A stretch of DNA of 8,887 nt from Syntrophobacterales bacterium (GTDB lineage Bacteria; Desulfobacterota; Syntrophorhabdia; Syntrophorhabdales; WCHB1-27). Made by a program: the position numbers and the translations under genes. This document shows positions 1 through 6,243 of this stretch, in pieces; the stretch's first letter is position 1; each line of letters starts with the position of its first letter. Location of the stretch: assembly GCA_017881765.1 (NCBI GenBank), contig JADGQN010000178.1, forward strand, positions 1 to 8,887, given 5' to 3'. A model generated the notes under the pieces. It ran no database searches, was not told the origin of the DNA, and saw nothing but the letters and a program-made list of their open reading frames with translations.

Positions 1-1058
1 CCAACAGTGCCGAGGGAGAAGAAAAGCAGGTTCGCAAACCATGCGGCGAAAAGCGGCGGAAATATCTCCGAATAGCCCAGGGAGAGTGAGATGGAATGGA
101 AGAACCAGTACAGCATGCCGACGGAGATCCCCACGAATATGCCCTTTGAGATCTGCTTTGTTTTGGAGTAGCGCAGGCCCACCGAAAAGGCGGCAAATAC
201 CATGATGACATTGATGAAGGGGAAAGCCATCTTGTTGTCCAGATCCACGAGATACCGTGTGATGTCGTGTCCGTTCTTTTGAAGCCGGCTTATGTAACGG
301 CTCAGCTCTCTGTAGCTCATCTCTTCGGGATTGCGCTCCACGATCTTAAAGACCGATGGGGGTTCATCGATCAGTCCCGTCAAGGTGGCGTATGACTTCT
401 TCGCCGTAACGCCGGCAGGCCCGAATGTCCTTTCGACGACATCATGAAAGACCCAAGACCCGTCCTGCCAGGTGCCTTCCTTCATGTCGTATCTTTTTCG
501 GATCGAGTATTGGTCGGAAAGCTCGATCAACGTGACATCCTTCAGGAGATCCCTCTTTGTGTCAAAGAAGCCAATGTTGCAGATCGTGTTTTCCCGTTTG
601 AACCATATCTTATCGTTCTTGAAATAAACCAGGGATTGCTCCTGTTTTATCTTTGCCCTGTAAATGTACTCGGACGTAGATGACGAAACCGGTATTATCC
701 ACTCGGAGAGGACAAAGGAGAAGATGACCAATGCCAGGGAGAAAAGGAGCAAGGGCTTCATCATCGCAAAGGTACTGATGCCCGAAGTCCTGATGAGGAT
801 GATCTCGTTGGCCCGGATCATGACGATGATGAGAATGAGTATCGATATGAGAAAGCAAAGCGGGAGAATAAGATTGAAATAGTAGGGAAGGCGAAGCGCG
901 AGATAAGCGAGACCGTACAGCAGGTTGTGAAACGTCTGAGCGAAGAGATCCACGTGATCGAAGAACTCGATAATCGTAAAGATGGCAATCCCGGCAAATT
1001 CCGAAAGCAGCAAGAATTTGAGTACATTTCTTATCAGGTATTTACTTAACTTTCGCAA
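1..1058 (-). CDS. lptG: LptG, lipopolysaccharide export permease (3' end cut by window edge)
   Basis: Inner-membrane subunit of the LptB2FG ABC transporter, which extracts lipopolysaccharide from the inner membrane and feeds it to the LptA bridge. The minus-strand frame is open from position 1058 to the window edge (about 352 residues); by family length only a few C-terminal residues are missing. Visible: hydrophobic segments near residues 12-32, 45-80 and 100-118, the family signature RANEIILIRTSGIS after the second membrane block, a polar periplasmic region (about 120-260) and three more hydrophobic stretches at the end. No ATG fits the N-terminus. I chose TTG at 1056-1058, giving (M)RKLSKYLIRNVLKF, because GGAG lies seven bases upstream and an in-frame TGA precedes it. 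This overlaps lptF by 17 bases, implying translational coupling. Family assignment is firm; the start is inferred. Confidence 0.9.
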   Translation of the reverse strand, partial: MRKLSKYLIRNVLKFLLLSEFAGIAIFTIIEFFDHVDLFAQTFHNLLYGLAYLALRLPYYFNLILPLCFLISILILIIVMIRANEIILIRTSGISTFAMMKPLLLFSLALVIFSFVLSEWIIPVSSSTSEYIYRAKIKQEQSLVYFKNDKIWFKRENTICNIGFFDTKRDLLKDVTLIELSDQYSIRKRYDMKEGTWQDGSWVFHDVVERTFGPAGVTAKKSYATLTGLIDEPPSVFKIVERNPEEMSYRELSRYISRLQKNGHDITRYLVDLDNKMAFPFINVIMVFAAFSVGLRYSKTKQISKGIFVGISVGMLYWFFHSISLSLGYSEIFPPLFAAWFANLLFFSLGTV

Positions 1059-2235
1059 TCAGTGACTCCAGCGCAGTCTTCCATTGGCCTGATGGCCGTG
1101 TCTGTTCCTCGGTGTTTAAATCTTTGAGAAGATAGAGGCCGACACCTGCAACGAGCAGGTTGGGTGTGATCGATACGAGGAGCGGGGAGATGCTGAATTG
1201 CCCGCCAATATTCTCTGTCAGTGCTGTGACGACATAGTAAGAGACGAAGATGAGCAGGCTGTATACGACGCCTGAGAACCTTCCCTCGGCTCTGCGCCTG
1301 ATACCCAGGGGTACACCAACCAGCACGAAGGCTGCTGCTGCCATCGGGATGGTGAATTTCTTGTACAGGTCGAGCAGGTAATCATACTTCTCAGGGCCTG
1401 TTGCCGCACGGTATCTTGCAGCCAGTTCCCGGAGGCCCATTTCATGCGGTCTTCGCCTCACCTCACTGATGCGCGGCAGTACATTCATGAGATTCATGGC
1501 AAACACGTAATCCCTGAAGGCTACCGTCCGGTACGTGTCAGTCACTTTTTCCCACCGGTGAACACTTCCGTTCCTGAGTGAAAAGGAAAGGTCCAGCGTG
1601 TTGGTATCAAGGTTTACGACGCCTCGCTCGGCTGAGATTGTCTGTCTGACCCCTTCATCCCGGTCATCCGATATGAAAATTCCTGAAAGGTCGCGGTTTT
1701 TTTTGTCAACCTTTTCTATGAAAATGACGACCTCAGGAATCGAATCGTTGAAACTACCTTCCTTATCCTCGACTGAGATACTCTTTTTTGCGATGGTCAC
1801 CACGGTATTCCTGAATGCGTCTCCGGCGTGGGAAACCAGCACCGTCGTATTGAGCACGCCGACTACAAAGATGGCGAAACCCAGAACCGCGAATGGAACG
1901 AGCAAGCTTCGAAGGTTTATGCCATTTGCCTTGAGCGCCAGTATTTCGTTCTCGCTTGATAGTCTTCCCAGCACGACGATGGTGGAGAGTAGAAAGGCCA
2001 TGGGAAATGTAAAGGTGAGATAAGCAGGGAACGAGTAGAAAATAAGAAGCACGATGTCGGTGAGATCTACGCCCTTGTTGATCACGAGGTCGGCCATCCG
2101 GCCAAGCCTGCTCACCACAAGAATAAACGTGAAAATGAGCAACGAGAGGAAGAAAAGCGATGCCAATTCCTTCAGAAGATACACATAGAGCTTTTTCGGG
2201 AGTACGCGGGACCAGATCACCGGTAATGCTATCAT
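1042..2235 (-). CDS. lptF: LptF, lipopolysaccharide export permease
   Basis: Partner permease of LptG in the LptB2FG lipopolysaccharide exporter (YjgP/YjgQ family). The 397-residue length is normal for the family. Hydrophobic segments lie near residues 26-42, 61-90 and 110-130, then a periplasmic beta-rich domain (about 140-290), then segments near 294-311, 322-340 and 350-370. The hallmark LGRLSSENEILALKANGI follows the second segment (residues 89-106). The ATG at 2233-2235 has no clear Shine-Dalgarno sequence. Homologues usually begin close to the KKLYVYLLKE stretch, so GTG at 2218-2220 is a possible shorter start. The gene overlaps lptG, and the two form one leftward transcription unit. 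The ATPase lptB is not in the window. Confidence 0.93.
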   Translation of the reverse strand: MIALPVIWSRVLPKKLYVYLLKELASLFFLSLLIFTFILVVSRLGRMADLVINKGVDLTDIVLLIFYSFPAYLTFTFPMAFLLSTIVVLGRLSSENEILALKANGINLRSLLVPFAVLGFAIFVVGVLNTTVLVSHAGDAFRNTVVTIAKKSISVEDKEGSFNDSIPEVVIFIEKVDKKNRDLSGIFISDDRDEGVRQTISAERGVVNLDTNTLDLSFSLRNGSVHRWEKVTDTYRTVAFRDYVFAMNLMNVLPRISEVRRRPHEMGLRELAARYRAATGPEKYDYLLDLYKKFTIPMAAAAFVLVGVPLGIRRRAEGRFSGVVYSLLIFVSYYVVTALTENIGGQFSISPLLVSITPNLLVAGVGLYLLKDLNTEEQTRPSGQWKTALESLIAKVK

Positions 2236-2242
2236 TGAGAAG

Positions 2243-2254
2243 ATTTTATGTCAA
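2243..2254 (-). promoter_or_regulatory. Possible promoter elements upstream of lptF
   Basis: Reading leftward, a perfect TTGACA (2249-2254) is followed immediately by TAAAAT (2243-2248), just before the lptF ATG. TTGACA as a -35 would place a -10 (TAGCAT, 17 bases on) inside the annotated start of lptF, which fits only if translation starts at the internal GTG. TAAAAT as a -10 would give a nearly leaderless message. The two readings exclude each other, so this is a weak call. Confidence 0.25.
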
Positions 2255-2300
2255 TTTGGTGACTCTTTGCTGCTTTGTTGACGGAAACCCTCAGAAGCAC

Positions 2301-2468
2301 AGGTAAGGGCAGGAGCGAAGGTAGAGTTGGAAGTACAGGTAAATACAAAAGCAGGTAGAGGTAAAGACTAAAGCAAAGGTTGAGGTGGAAGCAAAAAGAA
2401 AGGTCAAGGTAGAGAAATTTTAGCTCCGGTTCTTACCTTAACCTTCGTTCTTGTACTTACCTCTACCT
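2301..2468. repeat. Degenerate AGGTNN hexamer array, mirrored as ACCT on its right side
   Basis: This fills most of the 252-base gap between lptF and the ExeA-like gene; I see no protein gene there. AGGT occurs at 2301, 2319, 2337, 2353, 2359, 2377, 2383, 2401 and 2407. The steps are 18, 18, 16, 6, 18, 6, 18 and 6, so all but one are multiples of six. On the right side ACCT occurs at 2435, 2441, 2459 and 2465 (steps 6, 18, 6), the same phase on the other strand. The plus strand is strongly purine-rich from about 2285 to 2418 and pyrimidine-rich from 2429 to 2480. Function unknown; the RNA could form a long imperfect hairpin. Confidence 0.75.
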
Positions 2469-2473
2469 GCTTT
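2348..2473. repeat. Long imperfect inverted repeat (arms 2348-2392 and 2429-2473)
   Basis: The two 45-base arms are reverse complements at 34 of 45 positions by hand alignment. The outermost 17 bases are perfect (AAAGCAGGTAGAGGTAA at 2348-2364 against 2457-2473). The 36 bases between hold the rest of the hexamer array and TTTTAGCTCC. Lying between two leftward genes, it could act as a terminator, an mRNA-stabilising hairpin or a structural element; there is no U-tract to favour intrinsic termination. Confidence 0.7.
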
Positions 2474-2480
2474 ATCTTTT

Positions 2481-2495
2481 ACCAGTTTTACTGGT
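2481..2495 (-). other. Small hairpin over the stop codon of the ExeA-like gene
   Basis: ACCAG-TTTTA-CTGGT makes a five-base-pair stem with a five-base loop that contains the TAA stop of the ExeA-like gene (2488-2490). Leftward transcription continues into AAAAGATAAAG rather than a U-run, so it is not a convincing intrinsic terminator. Confidence 0.35.
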
Positions 2496-3432
2496 GGAAG
2501 AACTTAGAGATGGGAGCTAAATACGACTTGAAGAGGGCGGCCAGTAACGAAAGGGCGATGCAGCCCGCGATCGCGTACATAGCCTTCCGGTACTTTCTTG
2601 TCCCTTTACGCATCAAAGTCTGGCTCTCTTCTTTCAGCACGGCCCGCACTACTGCCCCATCGACAATACGTTTTGTGTGGGAATAGAGGTAGAGCAGGCA
2701 GCGGTCACCGATCACATTTATCAGGCGGGGGCACCCTTGGGCCGTTCGATACATCTCCTTCACCGCATCGTCCGTGAATTGCACGAATCCCCTGGAGCCC
2801 GCCCGCAGCAACCTGTGGTGGATGTACAGGAAGATCTCATCCTCGGCAAGAGCCTTCAGTCTATATATGACGGTTATTCTCTGGGCCAGATAGCGCATGG
2901 CCGGTTCGACAAGCCTCTGGATGATTTCGGGCTGGGCGAAGAGGATGATGTGCAGTATTTTCTGTTTGTCCGTTTCGAAGTTGGAAAGCACCCGGATAAA
3001 TTCGAAGAGTTGGGAGGAGAGTAGTTGCGCCTCGTCAACGACGACCACGGTCTCTCTGCCTTCCCGATATTCGTCCAGCAGAAAGTCTCTCAGATTTTCG
3101 AGAAGTTCCTCTCTGTTGGTAGTGAATACGGGTACCGCCAGTTCCTTGAGGACCTGCCTCAGAAATTCAGCCTCTTCCATGATGGGGTTGAGGATGAGTG
3201 CCGTGTGAAAGAGCTTCTTATCCAGGTTCTCAAGAAAGATTCGCGAGATTGTAGTTTTGCCTAACCCCACGTCCCCGTAAACGAGTGCGAAACCTTCCTT
3301 CTGGTCGATAAAGAATCTGAGGTGGTCCGTCGCCTCCCTGTAACTCCTCGATTCGAAGTAGAAGGAAGGATCGGGTGTCAATCCAAAGGGTTTCTCAGTG
3401 AGGCCGCAATACTCGAGATATGGGATTTCCAT
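2488..3432 (-). CDS. ExeA/GspA-like AAA+ ATPase with C-terminal membrane anchor
   Basis: Family members are P-loop ATPases linked to secretion-system assembly (ExeA/GspA) or to exopolysaccharide/exosortase loci. From the ATG at 3430-3432 the product is 314 residues. It opens with the family signature YLEYCGLTEKPFGLTPDPSF, then Walker A GDVGLGKTT (53-61), Walker B VVVVDEAQLL (129-138), a sensor-like LFAQPE (164-169), a conserved region around AQGCPRLINVIGDR (231-244) and one hydrophobic segment (about 285-303) followed by a short tail. An open frame extends upstream to a TTG at 3567, but those 45 extra residues match nothing in the family and would overlap the divergent gene, so I take the inner ATG. 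No peptidoglycan-binding domain follows the anchor, unlike classical ExeA. The partner system is not visible here. Confidence 0.85.
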   Translation of the reverse strand: MEIPYLEYCGLTEKPFGLTPDPSFYFESRSYREATDHLRFFIDQKEGFALVYGDVGLGKTTISRIFLENLDKKLFHTALILNPIMEEAEFLRQVLKELAVPVFTTNREELLENLRDFLLDEYREGRETVVVVDEAQLLSSQLFEFIRVLSNFETDKQKILHIILFAQPEIIQRLVEPAMRYLAQRITVIYRLKALAEDEIFLYIHHRLLRAGSRGFVQFTDDAVKEMYRTAQGCPRLINVIGDRCLLYLYSHTKRIVDGAVVRAVLKEESQTLMRKGTRKYRKAMYAIAGCIALSLLAALFKSYLAPISKFFHQ

Positions 3433-3441
3433 ATTGGTATT

Positions 3442-3468
3442 ATTATACGCTTTGCTGTTTTTATGCAA
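3442..3468 (-). promoter_or_regulatory. Likely promoter of the ExeA-like gene
   Basis: Read leftward, TTGCAT (3463-3468) and a perfect TATAAT (3442-3447) are separated by 15 bases, shorter than the usual 16-18. The -10 lies nine bases before the chosen ATG, so the transcript would have almost no leader, matching the absence of a Shine-Dalgarno sequence. Divergent region 3433-3521 is AT-rich. A weaker rightward pair, TTGCTG (3452-3457) and TAGTAT (3474-3479), could serve the plus-strand gene. Confidence 0.4.
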
Positions 3469-3521
3469 TAATTTAGTATCAGAGCCCTCGTTATGGAGCG
3501 GCACGGCCGCGTCGGAAAAAT

Positions 3522-5417
3522 ATGTCCCTGAGACTTCGGTATGGCCCATTATTTGAATTGACTGCAAGGAAGATGCCGAGAAAACTTTACCTGCTGTTTA
3601 GCCTCTTCCTTTTGGCAGCCGGTTTTTATTATCTGGCGAACTGGCCGATAACCGCGACGGATACCGATTTGTGGTATCACCTGAACGGGGGAAGATACTT
3701 TTGTGAGATGGGCTCCGTCGCCAGAACAAGCTTCTTTTCTTTTATCGAGCCGCAAAGAGCGTGGGTAGATTACTACTGGCTGTTCCAGGTGCTTGCCTAC
3801 CAGATATTTTCATGGTCGGGCTACGTTGGATTGATTTTTTTTAGAACGCTGCTTTCTTGCGCCACCCTTCTGATGCTCTTCTTTTACTTTTACAGGGATC
3901 AAAGGGAAAAGGATGCGGTTCTCTACTACACGCTTCTCTTTGTCTTCTACGTTCTCTTGTTTTTGCCCAGAAGTTTACCCGTGAGGCCGCATCTCTTCTC
4001 CTACCTCTTGATCACGATATTTCTCTACGTGCTTGAATTCAAGCCCCTGAGAGCGCGCTGGCTGCTGTTACCTCTGGCTGCACTCTGGTCGAATCTGCAC
4101 GGCGTTGAGTATCCCGTGATGCTCCTCCTCCTCGGCGCCTATTTCGTGGAGTTTGTGTGCGAACGAATGAAGAAGAGGGGTACGCCGCGCAAGGATACGT
4201 ACCTTTACGAGGGCCTCCTTGTGCTCGCGGCGGCCGCGATTTTCTGCACGCCTCATGGTATCAGGCTTCTTGCGGTGCCATTCAAGAGCATCGCACAGGT
4301 CTCACCGTTTATCTATGAGCTGAGGCCATTGTCCGTCTACGATTTCGTCTCCTTTTTTGGCATACTTTTCTTTCTCCCGGGGTTCGTGGCCTATACCGCA
4401 ATAAGGAAAAGGAGGATGAGAATCAGCCATTTACTCCTTTTTCTGGGTGGGCTCGCCCTCCTTCTGAAGGGAAAGCGCTTTGTCAACGAATATGCGCTTC
4501 TCGCGCTTCCCTTGCTGGGAGCTTATATGCCAGCCGTTTCGGCAGGGCCGCGGGTAAGGGTGCTCAAGCCCGTAGCTGCCGCACTGAGCGTGCTGTTCAT
4601 GGCCATGCCTCTTTTTTTCATGCACTCATTTTTCACCCATCCGCCCAGATATCCGGTATCCGCACGGGAGCTTCCGGAAGGCGTGACCCAGTTTCTCAAG
4701 CGGGTTAATGGAACCGGCTCCATTTTGAATCATCCGAACGCCGGCGGGTACCTGGAGTGGGAGCTCTACCCCAGGTGGAGGATTTTCATGGATATGCAGG
4801 TGCCCTTCCTATTCACGGCGGAAGATTTCGAAACCGTCCGGAGCGCTTACACCGACCCACGCGTGCTGCGGGAGGTCATCGCGCGATACCGGCCCGCCTT
4901 CATTGCCGTTCCCATTGAAATGGATGGGTTCAGGGCGCTGATCGCGGATCATCCGGAATACCGTCTCGTTTTCTTTGACGATGCGGAGGTCCTTTATGCT
5001 GATGGGTCGCAAGAGCCCGCCCTGGCCCTACGGTACGGGATGAAGAGCATCGACCCCTTTTCTCTTTACAGCGAACCGGTCCGGAGCAGCCCCGATTATC
5101 AGCTGGTCTTGAAGGAGCTGCTGAGACTCTCTGAGCTATATCCTGATGGCGCTCTTGTCAATGCAGCCATCGCCACGGTCTATCAGCGCCAAGGTCGGTA
5201 TCGGGAAGCGATGCCCTATGCCGAATCGATCATGCGGACCTATCCGGAATCGCATCTCGGCTACAAACTCAAAGCCAATCTCTTTTCGCGGCTTGGCGCC
5301 TGCGTGGAAGCCGCACCATTTTATAAAAAGGCTATCGACCGGTCAGACGGCGCGATGAAAGAGCTGATCGTAAAGGAAGCCTCTGCATGCAGGGATAATC
5401 CAGACGGCACGAGATAG
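3522..5417 (+). CDS. GT-C-like polytopic membrane protein with C-terminal TPRs (full copy)
   Basis: A 631-residue membrane protein. Many hydrophobic segments fill residues about 22-370; the first loop carries TDTDLWYHLNGGRYF (46-60), a DxD-containing motif of the kind seen in GT-C glycosyltransferases that use lipid-linked sugars, and WVDYYWLFQ (81-89). After the membrane part comes a soluble region with GGYLEWELYPRWRIFMDMQ (408-426), which resembles the GGYLxWxLYP...FxD element of related deltaproteobacterial proteins. It ends in a TPR-like helical region (about 545-610). A role in transferring a sugar or lipid-linked group on the outer face of the inner membrane is inferred. The ATG at 3522 has GGA six bases upstream; ATG at 3573 is the alternative. 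It is followed 98 bases later by a PqqD-Cys gene, and the pair is partly duplicated downstream. Confidence 0.75.
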   Translation: MSLRLRYGPLFELTARKMPRKLYLLFSLFLLAAGFYYLANWPITATDTDLWYHLNGGRYFCEMGSVARTSFFSFIEPQRAWVDYYWLFQVLAYQIFSWSGYVGLIFFRTLLSCATLLMLFFYFYRDQREKDAVLYYTLLFVFYVLLFLPRSLPVRPHLFSYLLITIFLYVLEFKPLRARWLLLPLAALWSNLHGVEYPVMLLLLGAYFVEFVCERMKKRGTPRKDTYLYEGLLVLAAAAIFCTPHGIRLLAVPFKSIAQVSPFIYELRPLSVYDFVSFFGILFFLPGFVAYTAIRKRRMRISHLLLFLGGLALLLKGKRFVNEYALLALPLLGAYMPAVSAGPRVRVLKPVAAALSVLFMAMPLFFMHSFFTHPPRYPVSARELPEGVTQFLKRVNGTGSILNHPNAGGYLEWELYPRWRIFMDMQVPFLFTAEDFETVRSAYTDPRVLREVIARYRPAFIAVPIEMDGFRALIADHPEYRLVFFDDAEVLYADGSQEPALALRYGMKSIDPFSLYSEPVRSSPDYQLVLKELLRLSELYPDGALVNAAIATVYQRQGRYREAMPYAESIMRTYPESHLGYKLKANLFSRLGACVEAAPFYKKAIDRSDGAMKELIVKEASACRDNPDGTR

Positions 5418-5515
5418 GGCAGATGCTGAGTGAGCAAAGGTTTTCGCAGCACGTCTAACCTCCAGGCATGGACATGGTCGTGGGCCCTTGGTACGTATGT
5501 TGCAGCGAGGCGTTT
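5418..5515 (+). promoter_or_regulatory. Conserved leader of the first PqqD-Cys gene with its ribosome binding site
   Basis: This 98-base spacer recurs before the second PqqD-Cys gene (7276-7372). The last ~53 bases are almost identical, including GGGCCCTTGGTACGTATGTT. GAGG at 5507-5510 lies five bases before the GTG at 5516 and is the likely Shine-Dalgarno sequence. The equivalent GAGG (7363-7366) lies six bases before GTG 7373, because one C is inserted between them. That indel, plus two fewer bases near the start of the second spacer, argues that the block is not translated. No clear sigma-70 promoter stands out; cotranscription with the membrane protein gene is likely. Confidence 0.55.
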
Positions 5516-6193
5516 GTGCCCCATCGCGGCAAAAAACCCATAGCCAACCCTTACGTCATGCTCCGGGAGGAGTTTGACGACTGGGCCGTTCTCTTCAACC
5601 CCGATACCGGTCATGGCTTTGGCCTGAGCCCTACGGGCGTATACCTGTGGAAGCTCCTGGACGGGGAGCACGCCATAGATGGTCTCCTTGATGAGATCCG
5701 CCGCCTTGCCGAAGGCGTGCCTGAAGAAGCCAGAGATCAGATCGGCGCATTTATTGATGCACTGGTTACAGAGGGGCTTGCCGGGTACGGCGATAAAGGG
5801 GCTTACCGGGAAAAATGTTGCCACGCTCCCCTTGCAGGATTGAACGAGGTGAAGCCGTTTACGTATGAACCCCCGAAGCTGATCGATTTCACCGGAGGGC
5901 GAGCAGCCAGCGGGACAGATTGCTATAGTCAGGGGTCACACGGTGGCAACTGCACAAGCGGTGCGGGTGCCACTGGCTACTGCTGCGGCGGGACCTGCGG
6001 CACCCCACCATCCTGCTGCGGCGGGACCTGCGATGGGGCTGATTGCCAATCGGGGGGTAATCCGCTTGTCTACCCGTGCGGGTATGGGAGCAGTAATCCG
6101 GTCATGTGTAATTGCTATAGTTACGGAGCTAATGCCACAAGTTGTCAATACGGAACGAACGCTGGGTCATGCTCGACTGGTAATTCGACTTAA
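5516..6193 (+). CDS. PqqD-like domain fused to a Cys-rich variable tail, copy 1 (putative RiPP precursor)
   Basis: The product has 225 residues. Residues 7-90 form a PqqD-like domain (KKPIANPYVMLREEFDDW..., FGLSPTGVYLWKLLDG at 35-50), the winged-helix fold that binds leader peptides in PQQ, lasso and other RiPP pathways. A linker with Cys101-Cys102 leads to YEPPKL (117-122). The tail from about 131 has 14 Cys (136, 146, 156, 157, 161, 167, 168, 172, 177, 188, 198, 200, 210, 219), is rich in Gly, Ser, Thr and Asn, and has no Lys, Arg or Glu after residue 129. No signal peptide is seen. I infer a self-contained RiPP precursor with the recognition domain as leader; disulphide-rich or metal-binding proteins are alternatives. 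GTG 5516 is preferred to ATG 5468 because the second copy keeps the GTG and its GAGG but is frameshifted upstream. The N-terminus resembles ScmD of the SynChlorMet cassette, from memory. Confidence 0.8.
   Translation: MPHRGKKPIANPYVMLREEFDDWAVLFNPDTGHGFGLSPTGVYLWKLLDGEHAIDGLLDEIRRLAEGVPEEARDQIGAFIDALVTEGLAGYGDKGAYREKCCHAPLAGLNEVKPFTYEPPKLIDFTGGRAASGTDCYSQGSHGGNCTSGAGATGYCCGGTCGTPPSCCGGTCDGADCQSGGNPLVYPCGYGSSNPVMCNCYSYGANATSCQYGTNAGSCSTGNST
5981..6032 (+). repeat. 33-base internal direct repeat in the tail of copy 1
   Basis: The 19-base word TGCTGCGGCGGGACCTGCG occurs at 5981-5999 and again at 6014-6032, a 33-base (11-codon) step in frame. It encodes two CCGGTC blocks (Cys156-Cys161 and Cys167-Cys172). 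This looks like recent expansion of the repetitive tail by whole repeat units. Confidence 0.85.
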
Positions 6194-6243
6194 ACTACGA
6201 TTTCGTCTCCTTCTTCGGCGTACTCTTTCTTCTCGCCGGGTTC

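Larger units (their letters stand above)
4338..6193 (+). repeat. Tandem duplication, unit 1
   Basis: It runs from the codon for Tyr273 of the membrane protein to the stop of the first PqqD-Cys gene. The same layout recurs at 6196-8050, offset 1858 bases; the membrane protein stop codons (5415 and 7273) keep exactly that offset, so there is no net indel between them. Similarity is high through the membrane protein and the PqqD domain and is lost in the Cys-rich tail. Confidence 0.85.

Noticed and set aside
1598..2023. 141-codon plus-strand frame
   Set aside because: Antisense shadow of lptF, Ser/Thr-rich with no recognisable features.
2481..2495. Intrinsic terminator for the ATPase gene
   Set aside because: Only five base pairs and no U-run on the transcribed side.
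5468..5515. N-terminal extension of precursor 1 from ATG 5468, containing a Cys pair
   Set aside because: The matching DNA in the second copy is frameshifted while the gene is intact from GTG, and the third copy starts at the equivalent of residue 7. A translated role is not fully excluded.
5321..5824. 167-codon minus-strand frame over the start of precursor 1
   Set aside because: Antisense shadow that recurs in part over copies 2 and 3 only because the sense strand is conserved.
5930..6180. CRISPR or simple satellite explanation for the Cys-rich repeats
   Set aside because: Repeats are degenerate at the DNA level, have no constant direct repeat with spacers, and the regularity is in the protein frame.
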